Positions 33,464-43,620 of a stretch of DNA of 64,000 bases are shown here, piece after piece. Positions within the stretch are counted from its first letter, which is position 1. Each line of letters starts with the position of its first letter. The notes under the pieces were generated by a model. It saw only the letters and a list, made by a program, of their open reading frames with translations. It had not been told where the DNA came from and ran no database searches. This stretch comes from Paenibacillus shirakamiensis (GTDB lineage Bacteria > Bacillota > Bacilli > Paenibacillales > Paenibacillaceae). Made by a program: the position numbers and the translations under genes. The stretch covers positions 806,001 to 870,000 of the forward strand of contig NZ_JAGGLD010000001.1 in the NCBI RefSeq assembly GCF_017874255.1, given 5' to 3'.

Positions 33464-34444
33464 ATGGCACAATTAAACATGAAAGAAGCAATTCGCGATG
33501 CGATGCGCGTTGAACTTGGCCGCGATGCCAACGTTCTAATTTTTGGGGAAGACGTCGGTAATGTTGGTGGCGTATTCCGTGCAACAGAAGGACTACAAAA
33601 AGATTTTGGCGATGAGCGTGTATTTGATACACCTTTAGCTGAATCCGCTATTGGTGGTCTTGCTTTTGGCCTAGGTATTCAAGGATTCCGTCCGGTCGCT
33701 GAGATTCAGTTCGTTGGATTTATTTTTGAAGCTTTGGATCAAATTCTCGTTCAAGCAGCGCGTCTTCGTTACCGCTCTGGTGGGCGTTATAACGCACCTG
33801 TTGTATTCCGCACACCATTTGGTGGTGGTGTAAAAGCTGCTGAACTTCACACTGATTCACTTGAAGGTCTGATTGCTCAGACTCCAGGGATTAAGCTCGT
33901 TATTCCTTCTAATCCTTATGATGCTAAAGGTCTTTTGATCTCTGCTATCCGTGATAATGACCCTGTATTCTTCATGGAGCACCTTAACTTGTACCATGCA
34001 TTCCGTGCAGAAGTACCTGATGGTGATTACACAGTAGAATTGGGTAAAGCTAATATTGTAAAAGAAGGTTCTGATGTTACTATTATTGCTTATGGCTTAA
34101 TGGTACACACGGCAGTAAAAGCTGCTGAAGAACTCGAAAAAACTAAAGGCATTAAAGCCGAAGTCATTGACTTACGTACACTTGTACCTTTGGACATTGA
34201 CACTATTATTGCTTCTGTGAAGAAGACGAATCGTGCGATTGTTGTACAAGAAGCACAGAAATCTGCGGGTATGGCTGCAGAGATCATTGCTCAAATCAAC
34301 GAACAAGCTATTCTACATTTGGAAGCTCCAGTTCTTCGCGTAGCAGGTCCGGATACCGTTTATCCGTTTGCTCAAATTGAAGATCAGTGGTTGCCTTCTC
34401 CAGCACGTGTTATTGCAGCAGTGAACAAAGTACTTGAATTTTAA
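33464..34444 (+). CDS. pdhB: Pyruvate dehydrogenase E1 component, beta subunit
   Basis: A 326-residue transketolase-like subunit: [20 protein letters not shown]-type N-terminal block (residues 25-44) with the catalytic glutamate, [20 protein letters not shown]-type central block (about 101-120), HTDSLEG with the conserved histidine, and the C-terminal transketolase domain from about 190 ([11 protein letters not shown]). ATG 33464 follows AGGAGG. Confidence 0.97.
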   Translation: MAQLNMKEAIRDAMRVELGRDANVLIFGEDVGNVGGVFRATEGLQKDFGDERVFDTPLAESAIGGLAFGLGIQGFRPVAEIQFVGFIFEALDQILVQAARLRYRSGGRYNAPVVFRTPFGGGVKAAELHTDSLEGLIAQTPGIKLVIPSNPYDAKGLLISAIRDNDPVFFMEHLNLYHAFRAEVPDGDYTVELGKANIVKEGSDVTIIAYGLMVHTAVKAAEELEKTKGIKAEVIDLRTLVPLDIDTIIASVKKTNRAIVVQEAQKSAGMAAEIIAQINEQAILHLEAPVLRVAGPDTVYPFAQIEDQWLPSPARVIAAVNKVLEF

Positions 34445-34476
34445 TTATTGATTAGAACGAAAGGGAGGTCTTCTAG

Positions 34477-35841
34477 GTGGCAAAGTTTGAATATCGTTTC
34501 CCGGAACTCGGTGAAGGATTGCACGAAGGCGAAATTATTAAAATGCATATCAAAGTCGGTGATAAGGTAACCGATGATGACATCATCATGGAAGTCCAAA
34601 ATGATAAGGCTGTTATTGAAGTGCCTTGTCCAGTAAATGGTACAATTCAAGAAGTATTCGGTAAAGACGGCGCTATTTTCCGTGTAGGCGATGTCGTTGC
34701 TGTAATTGATGCAGAAGGCGAAGTTCCTGAACAAGAGGCAGCCCCTGAGCAACATGGTAGTCAAGGATCTCAAGAAGCAGATGCCGCTAAAGGTGGAGTA
34801 GATACGAAATCTTCCCCGGCTTCTGATAGTCCTGTAGCTGCAAAACAAGGTGGAGAAGATGCTGCAAAAGGAGATTCTTCCTCTGGTTCAACTACTCCGG
34901 CTGCGCCTAACAAAGAAGTATTGGCTACGCCAAGCGTACGCAAGTTCGCTCGTGAACAAGGCGTGGAACTATCCCAAGTTACGGGTTCGGGCAAAGCAGG
35001 CAAAATTACGCGCGAAGATGTTGAATCCTTCAAATCAGGCGGCGGATCTTCAGCAGCTCCAGAAGCGCAGCAACAATCATCTTCCTCTGAATCTACCGAA
35101 GTGAAGTCAGCTCCAGCAGCATCAGAAGGTACTGTGCGTGTTGAAGAAGAGCGTGTTCCATTTAAAGGTATTCGTAAAGCGATTTCCAATGCGATGGTTA
35201 AATCTGCATACACAGCACCTCATGTAACGATTATGGATGAAGTAGATGTTACAGACCTTGTGGCATTCCGTACTCGAATCAAACCCATTGCTGAGAAAAA
35301 AGGCACAAAAGTTACTTACTTGCCTTTCATTGTGAAGGCTCTTGTAGCAGCTTCTCGTGAATTCCCAGCGTTGAATGCTTCGATTGACGAAGTGAACAAT
35401 GAAATCGTATATAAGAAACATTATGATATCGGTATTGCTACGGATACAGACAATGGCTTGATTGTACCTGTCATCAAAGACGCGGATCGTAAGAGTATCT
35501 GGATGATTGCAGACTCCATTCGTGACCTGGCGACTCGTGGCCGTGATGGCAAGCTGAGTGCGAACGAAATGAGAGGTAGTACCATCTCGATCTCTAACAT
35601 TGGTTCCGCTGGCGGTATGTTCTTTACTCCGATTATTAACTACCCTGAGGTAGCAATTTTGGGAACAGGCCGTATTTCGGAGAAACCTGTAGTGAAGAAT
35701 GGTGAGATTGTTGTAGCTCCAGTTATGGCACTTTCCCTAAGCTTTGACCACCGTCTGATCGATGGTGCAACTGCACAGAACTTTATGAACTACATTAAAT
35801 CACTGCTTGGTAACCCTGAGCTGCTGGTTATGGAGGTGTAA
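34477..35841 (+). CDS. pdhC: Dihydrolipoamide acetyltransferase (E2)
   Basis: 454 residues in three parts: one lipoyl domain (1-80) with the lipoylated lysine K44 in NDKAV, an Ala/Ser/Gly-rich flexible linker, a peripheral-subunit-binding domain (about 148-185, ATPSVRKFAREQGVE then GSGKAGKITREDV), a second linker and the catalytic core (about 230-454) with SFDHRLIDGA holding the active histidine. It forms the core of the complex. GTG 34477 is preceded by GGGAGG. Confidence 0.97.
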   Translation: MAKFEYRFPELGEGLHEGEIIKMHIKVGDKVTDDDIIMEVQNDKAVIEVPCPVNGTIQEVFGKDGAIFRVGDVVAVIDAEGEVPEQEAAPEQHGSQGSQEADAAKGGVDTKSSPASDSPVAAKQGGEDAAKGDSSSGSTTPAAPNKEVLATPSVRKFAREQGVELSQVTGSGKAGKITREDVESFKSGGGSSAAPEAQQQSSSSESTEVKSAPAASEGTVRVEEERVPFKGIRKAISNAMVKSAYTAPHVTIMDEVDVTDLVAFRTRIKPIAEKKGTKVTYLPFIVKALVAASREFPALNASIDEVNNEIVYKKHYDIGIATDTDNGLIVPVIKDADRKSIWMIADSIRDLATRGRDGKLSANEMRGSTISISNIGSAGGMFFTPIINYPEVAILGTGRISEKPVVKNGEIVVAPVMALSLSFDHRLIDGATAQNFMNYIKSLLGNPELLVMEV

Positions 35842-35844
35842 CAA

Positions 35845-37260
35845 ATGGTAGTAGGAGACGCTTCTTTAGATATTGATACATTAGTAGTAGGTGCCGGTCC
35901 TGGTGGATATGTAGCAGCCATTCGTGCGGCTCAGCTTGGACAAAAAGTTATCATTGTAGATAAAAGTGAACTGGGTGGCGTATGTTTGAACCGTGGATGT
36001 ATTCCTTCCAAAGCATTGATCTCAGCTGCACACCAATTCGAAGCTGCGCAACATGGCGAAGCTTTCGGGATTACAGCTGAGAACGTAAAAGTGGACTTTA
36101 CCAAGACACAAGAATTCAAGCAAGGCGTTGTTAAAAAAATGACGCAAGGCGTTGGCGGCTTGTTGAAAGGTAATAAAGTAGAAGTATTTAGTGGTGAAGT
36201 GATGTTCATTAATGAGAATGAGGCCCGTGCATTTAACGATCACGAGTCCCCTCGTTACCGCTTCAAACATTGTATTCTAGCTACGGGTTCCCGTCCGATT
36301 GAATTGAAGCCCTTCCCATTTGGCGGACGTATTTTGTCTTCTACCGAAGCGCTTAATCTTCAAGAGATTCCACAAAGTCTCGTTGTTATTGGCGGAGGAT
36401 ATATCGGTGCAGAGTTAGGTCAAATGTTCTCCAAATTCGGAACTAAAGTTACGATTATTGAAGGTCTGGATACCGTTCTTCCAGGATTCGATAAAGACAT
36501 GACTCGTCTAGTTGCGAAAAATATGGAGAAGACTGGCATTGAAATCGTAACGAATGCAAAAGCTGAAAGTGCTGAGCAAACGGATAAGAACGTTACGGTT
36601 AAATATTCTGTGAATGGCGAGAACAAAGAAGTAACTGCGGATTATTTGCTAGTTACAGTTGGCCGTCGTCCTAACACAGATGGAGATCTTGGTCTTGATC
36701 TTGCAGGTGTTGAACTTACAGAGCGTGGCTTGGTAAAAGTTGACCATCAAGGTCGTACTTCGAATCCGAATATCTTTGCAATTGGCGACATCGTTCCAGG
36801 TCTTGCTTTGGCTCACAAAGCTTCCTACGAAGGTAAGGTTGCAGCGGAAGTGATTTCTGGACTTCCTTCTGTAGTTGACTACAAAGGTATGCCTGCCGTT
36901 GTCTTCACGGATCCCGAATGCTCCAGCGTAGGTTATACCGAGACTGAAGCCAAAGAAAAAGGCTATAAAGTCAAAACTGGTAAATTCCCGTTTGCGGGGA
37001 ATGGCCGCGCGACTTCTTTGAATGCCCCAGAAGGGTTCCTTAAAATTGTAGCTAACGATGAGAACAATGTGGTTCTTGGAGCTCAAATCGTAGGTATTGA
37101 AGCTTCCAACTTAATTGCAGAATTAGGTCTGGCCGTGGAAATGGGCGCTACGCTTGAGGATGTATCCCTTACGATTCACGCGCATCCAACACTCGGTGAA
37201 ATCGTAATGGAAGCGGCTGAACTTGTAGAAGGTCATCCGATTCATGTGATTTCTCGTTAA
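35845..37260 (+). CDS. pdhD: Dihydrolipoamide dehydrogenase (E3)
   Basis: A flavin disulfide reductase of 471 residues that reoxidises lipoamide with NAD+. FAD motif GAGPGGYVAA (about 17-26), redox pair C47 and C52 in GGVCLNRGCIPSK, NAD site GGGYIGAELG (about 182-191), second FAD contact AIGDIVPG, and the C-terminal HAHPTLGEIVMEA with the catalytic His-Glu. It begins three nt after pdhC, with GGAGG ten nt upstream. Confidence 0.98.
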   Translation: MVVGDASLDIDTLVVGAGPGGYVAAIRAAQLGQKVIIVDKSELGGVCLNRGCIPSKALISAAHQFEAAQHGEAFGITAENVKVDFTKTQEFKQGVVKKMTQGVGGLLKGNKVEVFSGEVMFINENEARAFNDHESPRYRFKHCILATGSRPIELKPFPFGGRILSSTEALNLQEIPQSLVVIGGGYIGAELGQMFSKFGTKVTIIEGLDTVLPGFDKDMTRLVAKNMEKTGIEIVTNAKAESAEQTDKNVTVKYSVNGENKEVTADYLLVTVGRRPNTDGDLGLDLAGVELTERGLVKVDHQGRTSNPNIFAIGDIVPGLALAHKASYEGKVAAEVISGLPSVVDYKGMPAVVFTDPECSSVGYTETEAKEKGYKVKTGKFPFAGNGRATSLNAPEGFLKIVANDENNVVLGAQIVGIEASNLIAELGLAVEMGATLEDVSLTIHAHPTLGEIVMEAAELVEGHPIHVISR

Positions 37261-37290
37261 ATTTCAGTCTAGATGAATAGATGTTAAAGA

Positions 37291-37324
37291 GGAGCAAGAA
37301 CGCATGTCGTTCTTGCTCTTTTGT
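37291..37324 (+). terminator. Intrinsic terminator of the pdh operon
   Basis: A stem of GAGCAAGAACG against CGTTCTTGCTC with a short loop is followed by CTTTTG, a modest T run. Confidence 0.8.
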
Positions 37325-37375
37325 AATGCAAACAAACTTACAAAACCTAGCGAAAGAGGAAATTATCCTTTTCCA

Positions 37376-37405
37376 TTAACAAACTAGGCACTAGCGTGAT
37401 ATATT
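37376..37405 (+). promoter_or_regulatory. sigmaA promoter of thyA-folA
   Basis: TTAACA (37376-37381) and TATATT (37400-37405) are 18 nt apart, with a TG two bases before the -10 (extended -10). Confidence 0.6.
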
Positions 37406-37450
37406 ACATAGTAAGGAACGTCGAATCGGATCACATAATGAGGTGTTATC

Positions 37451-38245
37451 GTGCAAAATTACTTAGACTTGCTTCAAGACGTGAAGGAGCATGGAACAGA
37501 TAAAGAAGATCGTACGGGAACGGGAACTCGTTCCGTTTTTGGTAGACAATTACGTTTTGATTTAAGCGAAGGCTTTCCATTAGTCACAACAAAGCGTATT
37601 CATCTGAAGTCTGTTGTCCATGAGTTGCTCTGGTTTTTAAAAGGGGATACTAATATTAGTTATCTCAAAGAAAATGGGGTTCGAATCTGGGACGAATGGG
37701 CTGACGATAACGGAGATTTAGGACCTGTGTATGGTTCTCAGTGGCGTGCTTGGGAGACGACAGATGGAAGCAAGATCGATCAAATTGCTAATGTTATAGA
37801 GTCTATTAAGCATAATCCTGATTCTAGAAGACACTTAGTTAGTGCATGGAATGTCGCGGAGATTGACAATATGAAATTACCGCCGTGCCATTTCGTGTTT
37901 CAATTCTATGTAGCTGGAGGAAAGCTTAGCTGTATGCTAACCATGCGCTCGGTAGATACGTTTTTAGGGCTTCCTTTTAATATTGCATCTTATGCTCTAT
38001 TAACTCATATGGTGGCCCAGCAATGCGATCTAGAGCCTGGTGAATTCATTTGGTCTGGTGGAGATGTTCATATCTATTCGAATCATATGGAACAAGTAAA
38101 TCTTCAGTTAACTAGAGAGCCTTACCCACTGCCAAAACTGAAAATATTGCGCAAACCGGAATCCATTAATGATTATACTTTTGAAGACTTTGAGTTTGAG
38201 AATTACGACTATCATCCTGGAATTAAAGCAACTGTGGCTATTTAG
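37451..38245 (+). CDS. thyA: Thymidylate synthase
   Basis: The 264-residue length equals the classic short ThyA. It methylates dUMP with methylene-tetrahydrofolate. RTGTGT (about 21-26), the phosphate-binding RRHLVSAWN (126-134), nucleophile C146 in PPCHFVFQF and the final ATVAI are diagnostic. GTG 37451 follows GAGGTG at a normal distance. The folA gene 24 nt downstream regenerates the folate it oxidises. Confidence 0.98.
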   Translation: MQNYLDLLQDVKEHGTDKEDRTGTGTRSVFGRQLRFDLSEGFPLVTTKRIHLKSVVHELLWFLKGDTNISYLKENGVRIWDEWADDNGDLGPVYGSQWRAWETTDGSKIDQIANVIESIKHNPDSRRHLVSAWNVAEIDNMKLPPCHFVFQFYVAGGKLSCMLTMRSVDTFLGLPFNIASYALLTHMVAQQCDLEPGEFIWSGGDVHIYSNHMEQVNLQLTREPYPLPKLKILRKPESINDYTFEDFEFENYDYHPGIKATVAI

Positions 38246-38269
38246 GGTACGAAGAGAGGAGACATAAGC

Positions 38270-38761
38270 ATGAATATTTCTTTTATATGGGCGATGTCTC
38301 GGGACGGTGTAATCGGCAAAGATAACAAACTACCTTGGCGATTGCCAGCAGATCTAGCATTTTTTAAAGAACAGACGTTAGGGAAAACCATTGTTATGGG
38401 CAGAAAAACATGGGACTCTATTGGCAGGAAGCCGCTCCCCAAACGCCGGAATATCGTTTTAACTAAGGACCTTGATTTTGAGGCACCAGGTGCAGAAATT
38501 GTTCATTCTCTGGACCAAATAGCGCACTTAGATGAGGTGATGGTCATTGGCGGCGCAGGTGTTTTTGCACAAATGTATCCTCTTGCAAATAAGCTCATCG
38601 TCACGCATATCGATGATAATTTTGAAGGAGATGTATATTTTCCAACTATAGATTGGGATCATTTCCGAGAGGTTTCATCCTCTAAAGGGCCTAAAGATGA
38701 ACGGAATCCTTACGACTATCGCTTTGTAATCTATGAACGCTTTAAAGCAGTTGCGCAATAA
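38270..38761 (+). CDS. folA: Dihydrofolate reductase
   Basis: 163 residues, normal for bacterial DHFR. IWAMSRDGVIGKDNKLPWRLPADL opens the protein with the Trp and Asp/Glu-equivalent region of the folate site (the acidic residue in LPADLAFF, about 28-29), VMGRKTWDSIG is the NADPH-binding helix, and VIGGAGVFAQM the glycine-rich loop (about 92-102). It reduces the dihydrofolate made by ThyA; the two genes form an operon. GAGAGGAG precedes ATG 38270. Confidence 0.97.
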   Translation: MNISFIWAMSRDGVIGKDNKLPWRLPADLAFFKEQTLGKTIVMGRKTWDSIGRKPLPKRRNIVLTKDLDFEAPGAEIVHSLDQIAHLDEVMVIGGAGVFAQMYPLANKLIVTHIDDNFEGDVYFPTIDWDHFREVSSSKGPKDERNPYDYRFVIYERFKAVAQ

Positions 38762-38804
38762 TGCAAACTAATAGAGTGAAAGTCCATTAATATGAAATTC
38801 TCCG

Positions 38805-38826
38805 GATGTTAATATATTTTAACATC
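38805..38826 (+). promoter_or_regulatory. Dyad upstream of gltD (TnrA/GlnR-like but one base longer)
   Basis: GATGTTAA (38805-38812) and TTAACATC (38819-38826) form a perfect 8-bp inverted repeat with a 6-nt centre. The core TGTTA-N8-TAACA resembles the TGTNA-N7-TNACA site of TnrA/GlnR nitrogen regulators, with one extra spacer base. It lies just upstream of a possible -10 (TAAGAT, 38845-38850). Confidence 0.4.
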
Positions 38827-38870
38827 AGGGCAATTTCGACATTTTAAGATAAGAGATGGGGGAAAGAGAG

Positions 38871-40358
38871 ATGTCTACACCAACGGGTTTTATGGAATTT
38901 AAGCGGCAACTGCCTGGAGACCGGAGTCCATCAGAGCGGATTAAGGATTGGGAAGAATTCCATAAGCACATTTCGGAAGAAGAACTTCGGACTCAAGGTG
39001 CCCGTTGTATGGATTGTGGAACCCCATACTGCCATACTGGCGTGGATATGACTGGAGGAACTTCAGGTTGTCCAGTGCATAACTTGATTCCAGAATGGAA
39101 CAACTTGGTCTATCGCGGACAGTGGAAGGACGCACTCGATCGTCTGCATAAGACTAATAATTTCCCGGAATTTACAGGTCGCGTTTGTCCAGCTCCTTGT
39201 GAAGGATCATGTACAGTGGGACTCATTGGTCAACCGGTTACTATAAAAACGATTGAAGAAGCTATTGTGGAAAGAGGTTTTGAAGAAGGTTGGATCGTTC
39301 CAGAGGTTCCCGAGAAGCGTACAGGAAAGCGTGTAGCTATCGTAGGTTCAGGCCCAGCAGGTCTTGCAGCTGCTGCGCAGCTCAATAAGGCCGGGCATCA
39401 GGTGACTGTATATGAACGTTCGGATCGTGTTGGTGGACTTCTAATGTACGGTATTCCTACAATGAAGCTTGATAAGTCTGTAGTTCAGCGCCGAGTGGAG
39501 CTATTAATTCAAGAGGGCATTCAATTCATTACCAACACTGAAATTGGTAAAGACATTCCCGCTCAGCAACTTGTGGATGATTATGATGCAGTTGTGCTTT
39601 GCGGAGGGGCGACAAGACCTCGAGAATTCAACATTGAAGGTAGTGAGCTAAAGGGTGTTCAGTATGCAATGCCATTCTTGAATGGAACGATTAAGAGTTA
39701 TCTGAATTCGAATCTTCAAGATGGCGACTATATCTCCGCAGCAGGCAAAGACGTTATCGTTATCGGCGGCGGGGATACAGGGTCGGATTGTGTAGCCACT
39801 TCATTACGTCATGGATGTACTAGTATTACACAGTTCGGTACACATGCCAAAGCTCCGCTAGAGCGTGATCCTATTCAAAACCCTTGGCCGCAATTCCCGA
39901 ATGTGTACACGCTGGATTATGCTCAGCAAGAAGCTAAGGCTATACAGGGTCAAGATCCGCGTGAGTTTTCCATTATGACAACTAAATTCGTAGGGGATGC
40001 TGAGGGTAACCTTACTGAACTACACACGATTCAAATCCAGCGGATTTTGGATGAGACAGGTCGCAAAATATATCAACCGATTCCAGGAACAGAGCGGGCC
40101 TTCCCAGCTCAGTTGGCTTTAATCGCGATTGGTTTTGATGGCCCAGAGAACACGATTATGCAAGAGCTGGGACTAGAAACAGATCGTCGTTCGAACGTAA
40201 AGGCACAGTATGGTAAGTATACGACCAATGCTGATAAGGTATTTGCTGCAGGGGATATGCGCCGTGGACAGAGTCTTGTCGTCTGGGCGATTAACGAAGG
40301 CCGCGAGGCGGCACGTGAAGTTGATAAGTATTTAACAGGCGCAACTGTGCTTGTCTAA
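38871..40358 (+). CDS. gltD: Glutamate synthase small subunit (NADPH oxidoreductase) GltD
   Basis: 495 residues. The N-terminal cysteine blocks [13 protein letters not shown] and [12 protein letters not shown], then [12 protein letters not shown], hold two [4Fe-4S] clusters; the FAD site is [10 protein letters not shown] (about 152-161) and the NADPH site GGGDTGSDC (about 298-306); the [14 protein letters not shown] block near 460 closes the FAD site. GltD passes electrons from NADPH to the large subunit GltB, which is not in the window. It may pair with a distant gltB or act as a stand-alone oxidoreductase. ATG 38871 follows GGGGGAAAG; ATG 38856 lies inside that site. Confidence 0.92.
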   Translation: MSTPTGFMEFKRQLPGDRSPSERIKDWEEFHKHISEEELRTQGARCMDCGTPYCHTGVDMTGGTSGCPVHNLIPEWNNLVYRGQWKDALDRLHKTNNFPEFTGRVCPAPCEGSCTVGLIGQPVTIKTIEEAIVERGFEEGWIVPEVPEKRTGKRVAIVGSGPAGLAAAAQLNKAGHQVTVYERSDRVGGLLMYGIPTMKLDKSVVQRRVELLIQEGIQFITNTEIGKDIPAQQLVDDYDAVVLCGGATRPREFNIEGSELKGVQYAMPFLNGTIKSYLNSNLQDGDYISAAGKDVIVIGGGDTGSDCVATSLRHGCTSITQFGTHAKAPLERDPIQNPWPQFPNVYTLDYAQQEAKAIQGQDPREFSIMTTKFVGDAEGNLTELHTIQIQRILDETGRKIYQPIPGTERAFPAQLALIAIGFDGPENTIMQELGLETDRRSNVKAQYGKYTTNADKVFAAGDMRRGQSLVVWAINEGREAAREVDKYLTGATVLV

Positions 40359-40398
40359 GTGCCGATCTATCATGGATTATGATATAATTATAGAATGC

Positions 40399-40427
40399 AG
40401 AGGGCTGCGCCATGCGCAGCTCTTTTT
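40399..40427 (+). terminator. Intrinsic terminator of gltD
   Basis: AGAGGGCTGCGC (40399-40410), loop CAT, and GCGCAGCTCT are followed by five T. An extended -10-like TGATATAAT (40380-40388) lies just before it. Confidence 0.8.
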
Positions 40428-40461
40428 GTGTCGATAAAGCTTGTATGAAGGGAGTGTCGCT

Positions 40462-42729
40462 ATGAAAACGCTCGTAATTGCCGAAAAACCGGATATGGGA
40501 CGGACCATTGCGGCTGTCATTGAACCCAGAGCCAAGAATAATCGCTCTTATCTCGAAGGCGAACAATACATTATCACTTGGGCTATCGGACATCTATTAG
40601 GACTGGCAGAGCCAGATAGCTATGATGCTAAGTACAAACGTTGGAATTTTACGGATTTGCCTATTTTGCCAGAGCAATTCAAGATTGTGCCGAATCCCAA
40701 GACTAAAGATCAACTTCAAATCATCGGTGAATTGTCTAAACGTTGCGATAAAGTAGTCAATGCCTGCGATGCGGGGCGGGAAGGTCAGTACATCTTTGCA
40801 TTAATTCAGCAACAACTTAAGCTGAGTCAACCTGTTCGCAGACTTTGGATTTCTGATTTGACGGCAGAGAGTATTGCCAAGGGTTTCGTAGAATTAAAAG
40901 ATGGATCTGAATTCAACAACCTGACTCTAGCGGCCCGAGCTCGAAGTGAAGCGGACTGGTTAGTAGGAATGAATGCTTCACGGGCTTTTACAACCAAGCA
41001 TAAGGAGCTCTTGTCTGTTGGCAGAGTTCAAACGCCAGTGCTGGCGCTAATCTATGATCGGCAAATAGAGATTGAGCGTTTTGATTCGCTCACATATTTT
41101 GAGATTAAGGCTAAGTTCTCTCAAGAGGAAAGAACGTATGGAGGCACTTGGCAAGGAGATCGTCTAACAGACGGGGCCAAAGCGGAAGCGATTGCGAACA
41201 AAGTTAGAGGGAAATCTGGGAAAATAACGCAGTATGATGTGAAAGATACGAAGGAGTATCCTTTCAAGTTATACGATTTGACCTTGCTTCAACGTGAAGC
41301 CAATGCTAAGCATGGGTTTTCAGCTAAGAAAACACTGGATATTGCGCAAGCCTTATATGAGAAACATAAAGTCATTACCTACCCCAGAACTAGCTCTAAC
41401 TATGTAACGGAGCAGAATATCGAGGGTATGCACAAGGCTCTTCATATGCTCAAGTCGACTTCATATCAGGAACTTTCACTAGGTGCTAATGCTGCTCTGG
41501 TACATAAGAATAATAAATCTATATGCAATCCCAGCAGAGTGGAAGATCATCATGCTATACTGCCCACACTTAAGCGTCCAAGTACATTGTCCGTGGAGGA
41601 ACAGAAGGTGTATGATCTGGTTATTCGCAGATTTCTGTCTCAGTTTTACCCCCCTGCCGAGTATAAGCAGCACACGGTCCTTACAAAGGTGGAAGGAGAG
41701 TCCTTCAAGACGAATGTAAAGGAACTCTTATCTCTAGGTTGGAAGGTCTGTCAGGGGTCAGAAGAGGGACGTAAGTCCAATAGCCGATCAAAGAAAAAGG
41801 ACGACGAAGAAGACGAAGATGTGGTGAGTGAGCCCTTTAAAGTGAATGCCGACATGCAAGTGATATGTACTTCCGCTGAGATGAAGGAGAAAGCAACACA
41901 ACCTCCTAAAGCTTACACAGAAGGAACGCTTTTAAAGGCAATGGAAAGTGCAGGGAAGCAGCTGGAGAACGAGGAACTTCGTGAAGTGATGAAAGACGCA
42001 GGTCTTGGCACACCAGCAACCCGAGCAGCTACCATTGAGCGTTTGAAGAAGGTTGGGTATATTACGATGGATGGCAAAAAAATTACAGTCACAACAAAAG
42101 GTCGGACCGCGATAGAACTGATACGGCATGCGGGAGTTGAGTTACTTACGTCTCCTGAAATGACAGGTCAATGGGAACGGCGTCTGCATCAAATTTCTAA
42201 GGGCGAGGCTGCAGGCGATAAATTTATGGAAAATGTAAAAAAGTTCACAATTTCTATTATCGATAAAGTTCGTTCTCAGCCCAAGGCATCTTCTACACGT
42301 TTTGAGGCTAGTGCAACGAAAGGCAAGAAGGTAGCAACTGCTGTAGAAAAGAAATCACAGACTACTCGCATTCCTTCTTCAGATTCAAGAAATGCTTCTA
42401 CTAGATCAAGTAGTTCTAATACTTCACAGTCAGGGGTTAGAGCGGTATTAGCGAACTGCCCGTCTGAAGGGTGCGGAGGGCACATTATTGAGGGAAAAAA
42501 AGGCTATGGATGCACTCACTACACTAAAGGGTGCAGCTTCGTAATATGGAAGGAATTTCAGGGGAAACCTATTTCTCATGCCATGTTATCTTCATTGTTA
42601 GAAAAGGGGCAGACGCAGCTTCTGACTTTTAAACTGGAGGGCGAGCCCCCCTTCAAAGCTCGTATAAAATTTGCAGATGAATTGGGTAAACTTAGGTTAG
42701 AAAGACTATCTGAAGAGACTTCAAGCTAA
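40462..42729 (+). CDS. topB: DNA topoisomerase III
   Basis: A type IA topoisomerase of 755 residues. Toprim domain at the N-terminus (MKTLVIAEKPDMGRTIA; acidic triad in DAGREGQ, about 97-103), catalytic Tyr307 in ITYPRTSSNY, VGRVQTPVL and ALYEKHKVITYPR blocks. The C-terminal tail (600-680) is Ser/Lys-rich and flexible, then NCPSEGCGGHI ... GYGCTHYTKGC (about 665-695) forms a zinc-ribbon-like region seen in long TopB proteins. It relaxes and decatenates DNA. ATG 40462 follows GAAGGGAG; the earlier ATG 40441 is less likely. Confidence 0.96.
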   Translation: MKTLVIAEKPDMGRTIAAVIEPRAKNNRSYLEGEQYIITWAIGHLLGLAEPDSYDAKYKRWNFTDLPILPEQFKIVPNPKTKDQLQIIGELSKRCDKVVNACDAGREGQYIFALIQQQLKLSQPVRRLWISDLTAESIAKGFVELKDGSEFNNLTLAARARSEADWLVGMNASRAFTTKHKELLSVGRVQTPVLALIYDRQIEIERFDSLTYFEIKAKFSQEERTYGGTWQGDRLTDGAKAEAIANKVRGKSGKITQYDVKDTKEYPFKLYDLTLLQREANAKHGFSAKKTLDIAQALYEKHKVITYPRTSSNYVTEQNIEGMHKALHMLKSTSYQELSLGANAALVHKNNKSICNPSRVEDHHAILPTLKRPSTLSVEEQKVYDLVIRRFLSQFYPPAEYKQHTVLTKVEGESFKTNVKELLSLGWKVCQGSEEGRKSNSRSKKKDDEEDEDVVSEPFKVNADMQVICTSAEMKEKATQPPKAYTEGTLLKAMESAGKQLENEELREVMKDAGLGTPATRAATIERLKKVGYITMDGKKITVTTKGRTAIELIRHAGVELLTSPEMTGQWERRLHQISKGEAAGDKFMENVKKFTISIIDKVRSQPKASSTRFEASATKGKKVATAVEKKSQTTRIPSSDSRNASTRSSSSNTSQSGVRAVLANCPSEGCGGHIIEGKKGYGCTHYTKGCSFVIWKEFQGKPISHAMLSSLLEKGQTQLLTFKLEGEPPFKARIKFADELGKLRLERLSEETSS

Positions 42730-42773
42730 AGAGAAGCTGGTGTACACGGAGGTACACTTCATTTCACAGCCAG

Positions 42774-42815
42774 AACATACAAACGGACCTTCTTAGGTGA
42801 GGGTCCGTTTGTTGT
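42774..42815. terminator. Bidirectional terminator between topB and the HAD gene
   Basis: CAAACGGACC (42780-42789) pairs with GGTCCGTTTG (42802-42811). The TAA stop of the minus-strand HAD gene (42793-42795) falls in the loop. Confidence 0.75.
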
Positions 42816-43563
42816 GTTCATTATGCAAATGTTCCGCAATAATCTGAGGTACGACTTCTAAGGAAGACACCGTATACATCGTTGAATGAGGATCGGTCTT
42901 AAGATCGACAATATTAAAGGTCCATTCATTGGGATGCTTAATATAAATGGTATTAATGCCTGCTGTGAGAGCCGGTATAATGTCTGTCCGTAGGCTATTC
43001 CCAATCATCCATGTACGGCTGCGATCAAATGTATGAGAGGCTAGTATCCCTTCAAGCGCTACAACATTTTTATGCTGACGTATATAGATATGTTCTTTAA
43101 AATAGGCAGCAAGTTTCATCTGTTCAATTTTACGTTGTTGAATGACATTCTCTCCACCTGTATATAGGAACAGTTCGTGTCCTTGGCTGGTGAGTAAATC
43201 TAGCGTTTCCAACATGCCTGGATAGGGCTCAATCTTTTGTTCATATACACTTAAGCCCAGTTCCATTAGCTGCGATTCTTCAGTAGCAAGAAAGCTTCTG
43301 CCAGTTAAAATACAGAAGTACTTATAGGTCTCAATTAGGGATTGAGGAAAATGATGGCTTGCGAACCCAGACTGTAATACGCCAGCGACATCAATTTCAG
43401 TCTGCTTGTCACGTATTTCCTCTTTGGTCAGCTTATAGTCTTTGAACCAATCGAGCATGACATCGGCGAATTGTTCAAGAATCATTTCAAAGTATTTGTT
43501 GCAATGAATTAGCGTATCATCCATATCAAAGATAATTTGCTGTACTATTCTGGTAGAATTCAA
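42793..43563 (-). CDS. HAD-superfamily hydrolase
   Basis: 256 residues with HAD motif I IFDMDDTLIHC (about 10-20; nucleophile D12-type), motif II Thr in FLYTGGEN (about 135), motif III lysine in VIQQRKIEQM or a later KNVVAL, and motif IV in MIGNSLRTDI (about 186-195) with the usual aspartate replaced partly by Asn-Ser. The helical cap lies between motifs I and II (subfamily I). The phosphorylated substrate is unknown. Its stop codon lies inside the loop of the terminator it shares with topB. Confidence 0.82.
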   Translation of the reverse strand: MNSTRIVQQIIFDMDDTLIHCNKYFEMILEQFADVMLDWFKDYKLTKEEIRDKQTEIDVAGVLQSGFASHHFPQSLIETYKYFCILTGRSFLATEESQLMELGLSVYEQKIEPYPGMLETLDLLTSQGHELFLYTGGENVIQQRKIEQMKLAAYFKEHIYIRQHKNVVALEGILASHTFDRSRTWMIGNSLRTDIIPALTAGINTIYIKHPNEWTFNIVDLKTDPHSTMYTVSSLEVVPQIIAEHLHNEHNKRTLT

Positions 43564-43620
43564 GCAGGTTGCTCCTCTCGTATGACGAATCCATCTGCTT
43601 AGTATACCAGATTATCTAAC

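Noticed and set aside
34770-35213. Long antisense open frame opposite pdhC
   Set aside because: Composition is Ser/Ala/Glu-rich, as expected from the opposite strand of the E2 linker; no start signal and it would overlap an essential gene.
36649-37086. Long antisense open frame opposite pdhD
   Set aside because: No ribosome binding site or domain; open antisense frames are common opposite strongly codon-biased genes.
40380-40388. Extended -10 (TGATATAAT) as topB promoter
   Set aside because: Transcription would start at about 40395 and run straight into the gltD terminator hairpin; no -35 is seen.
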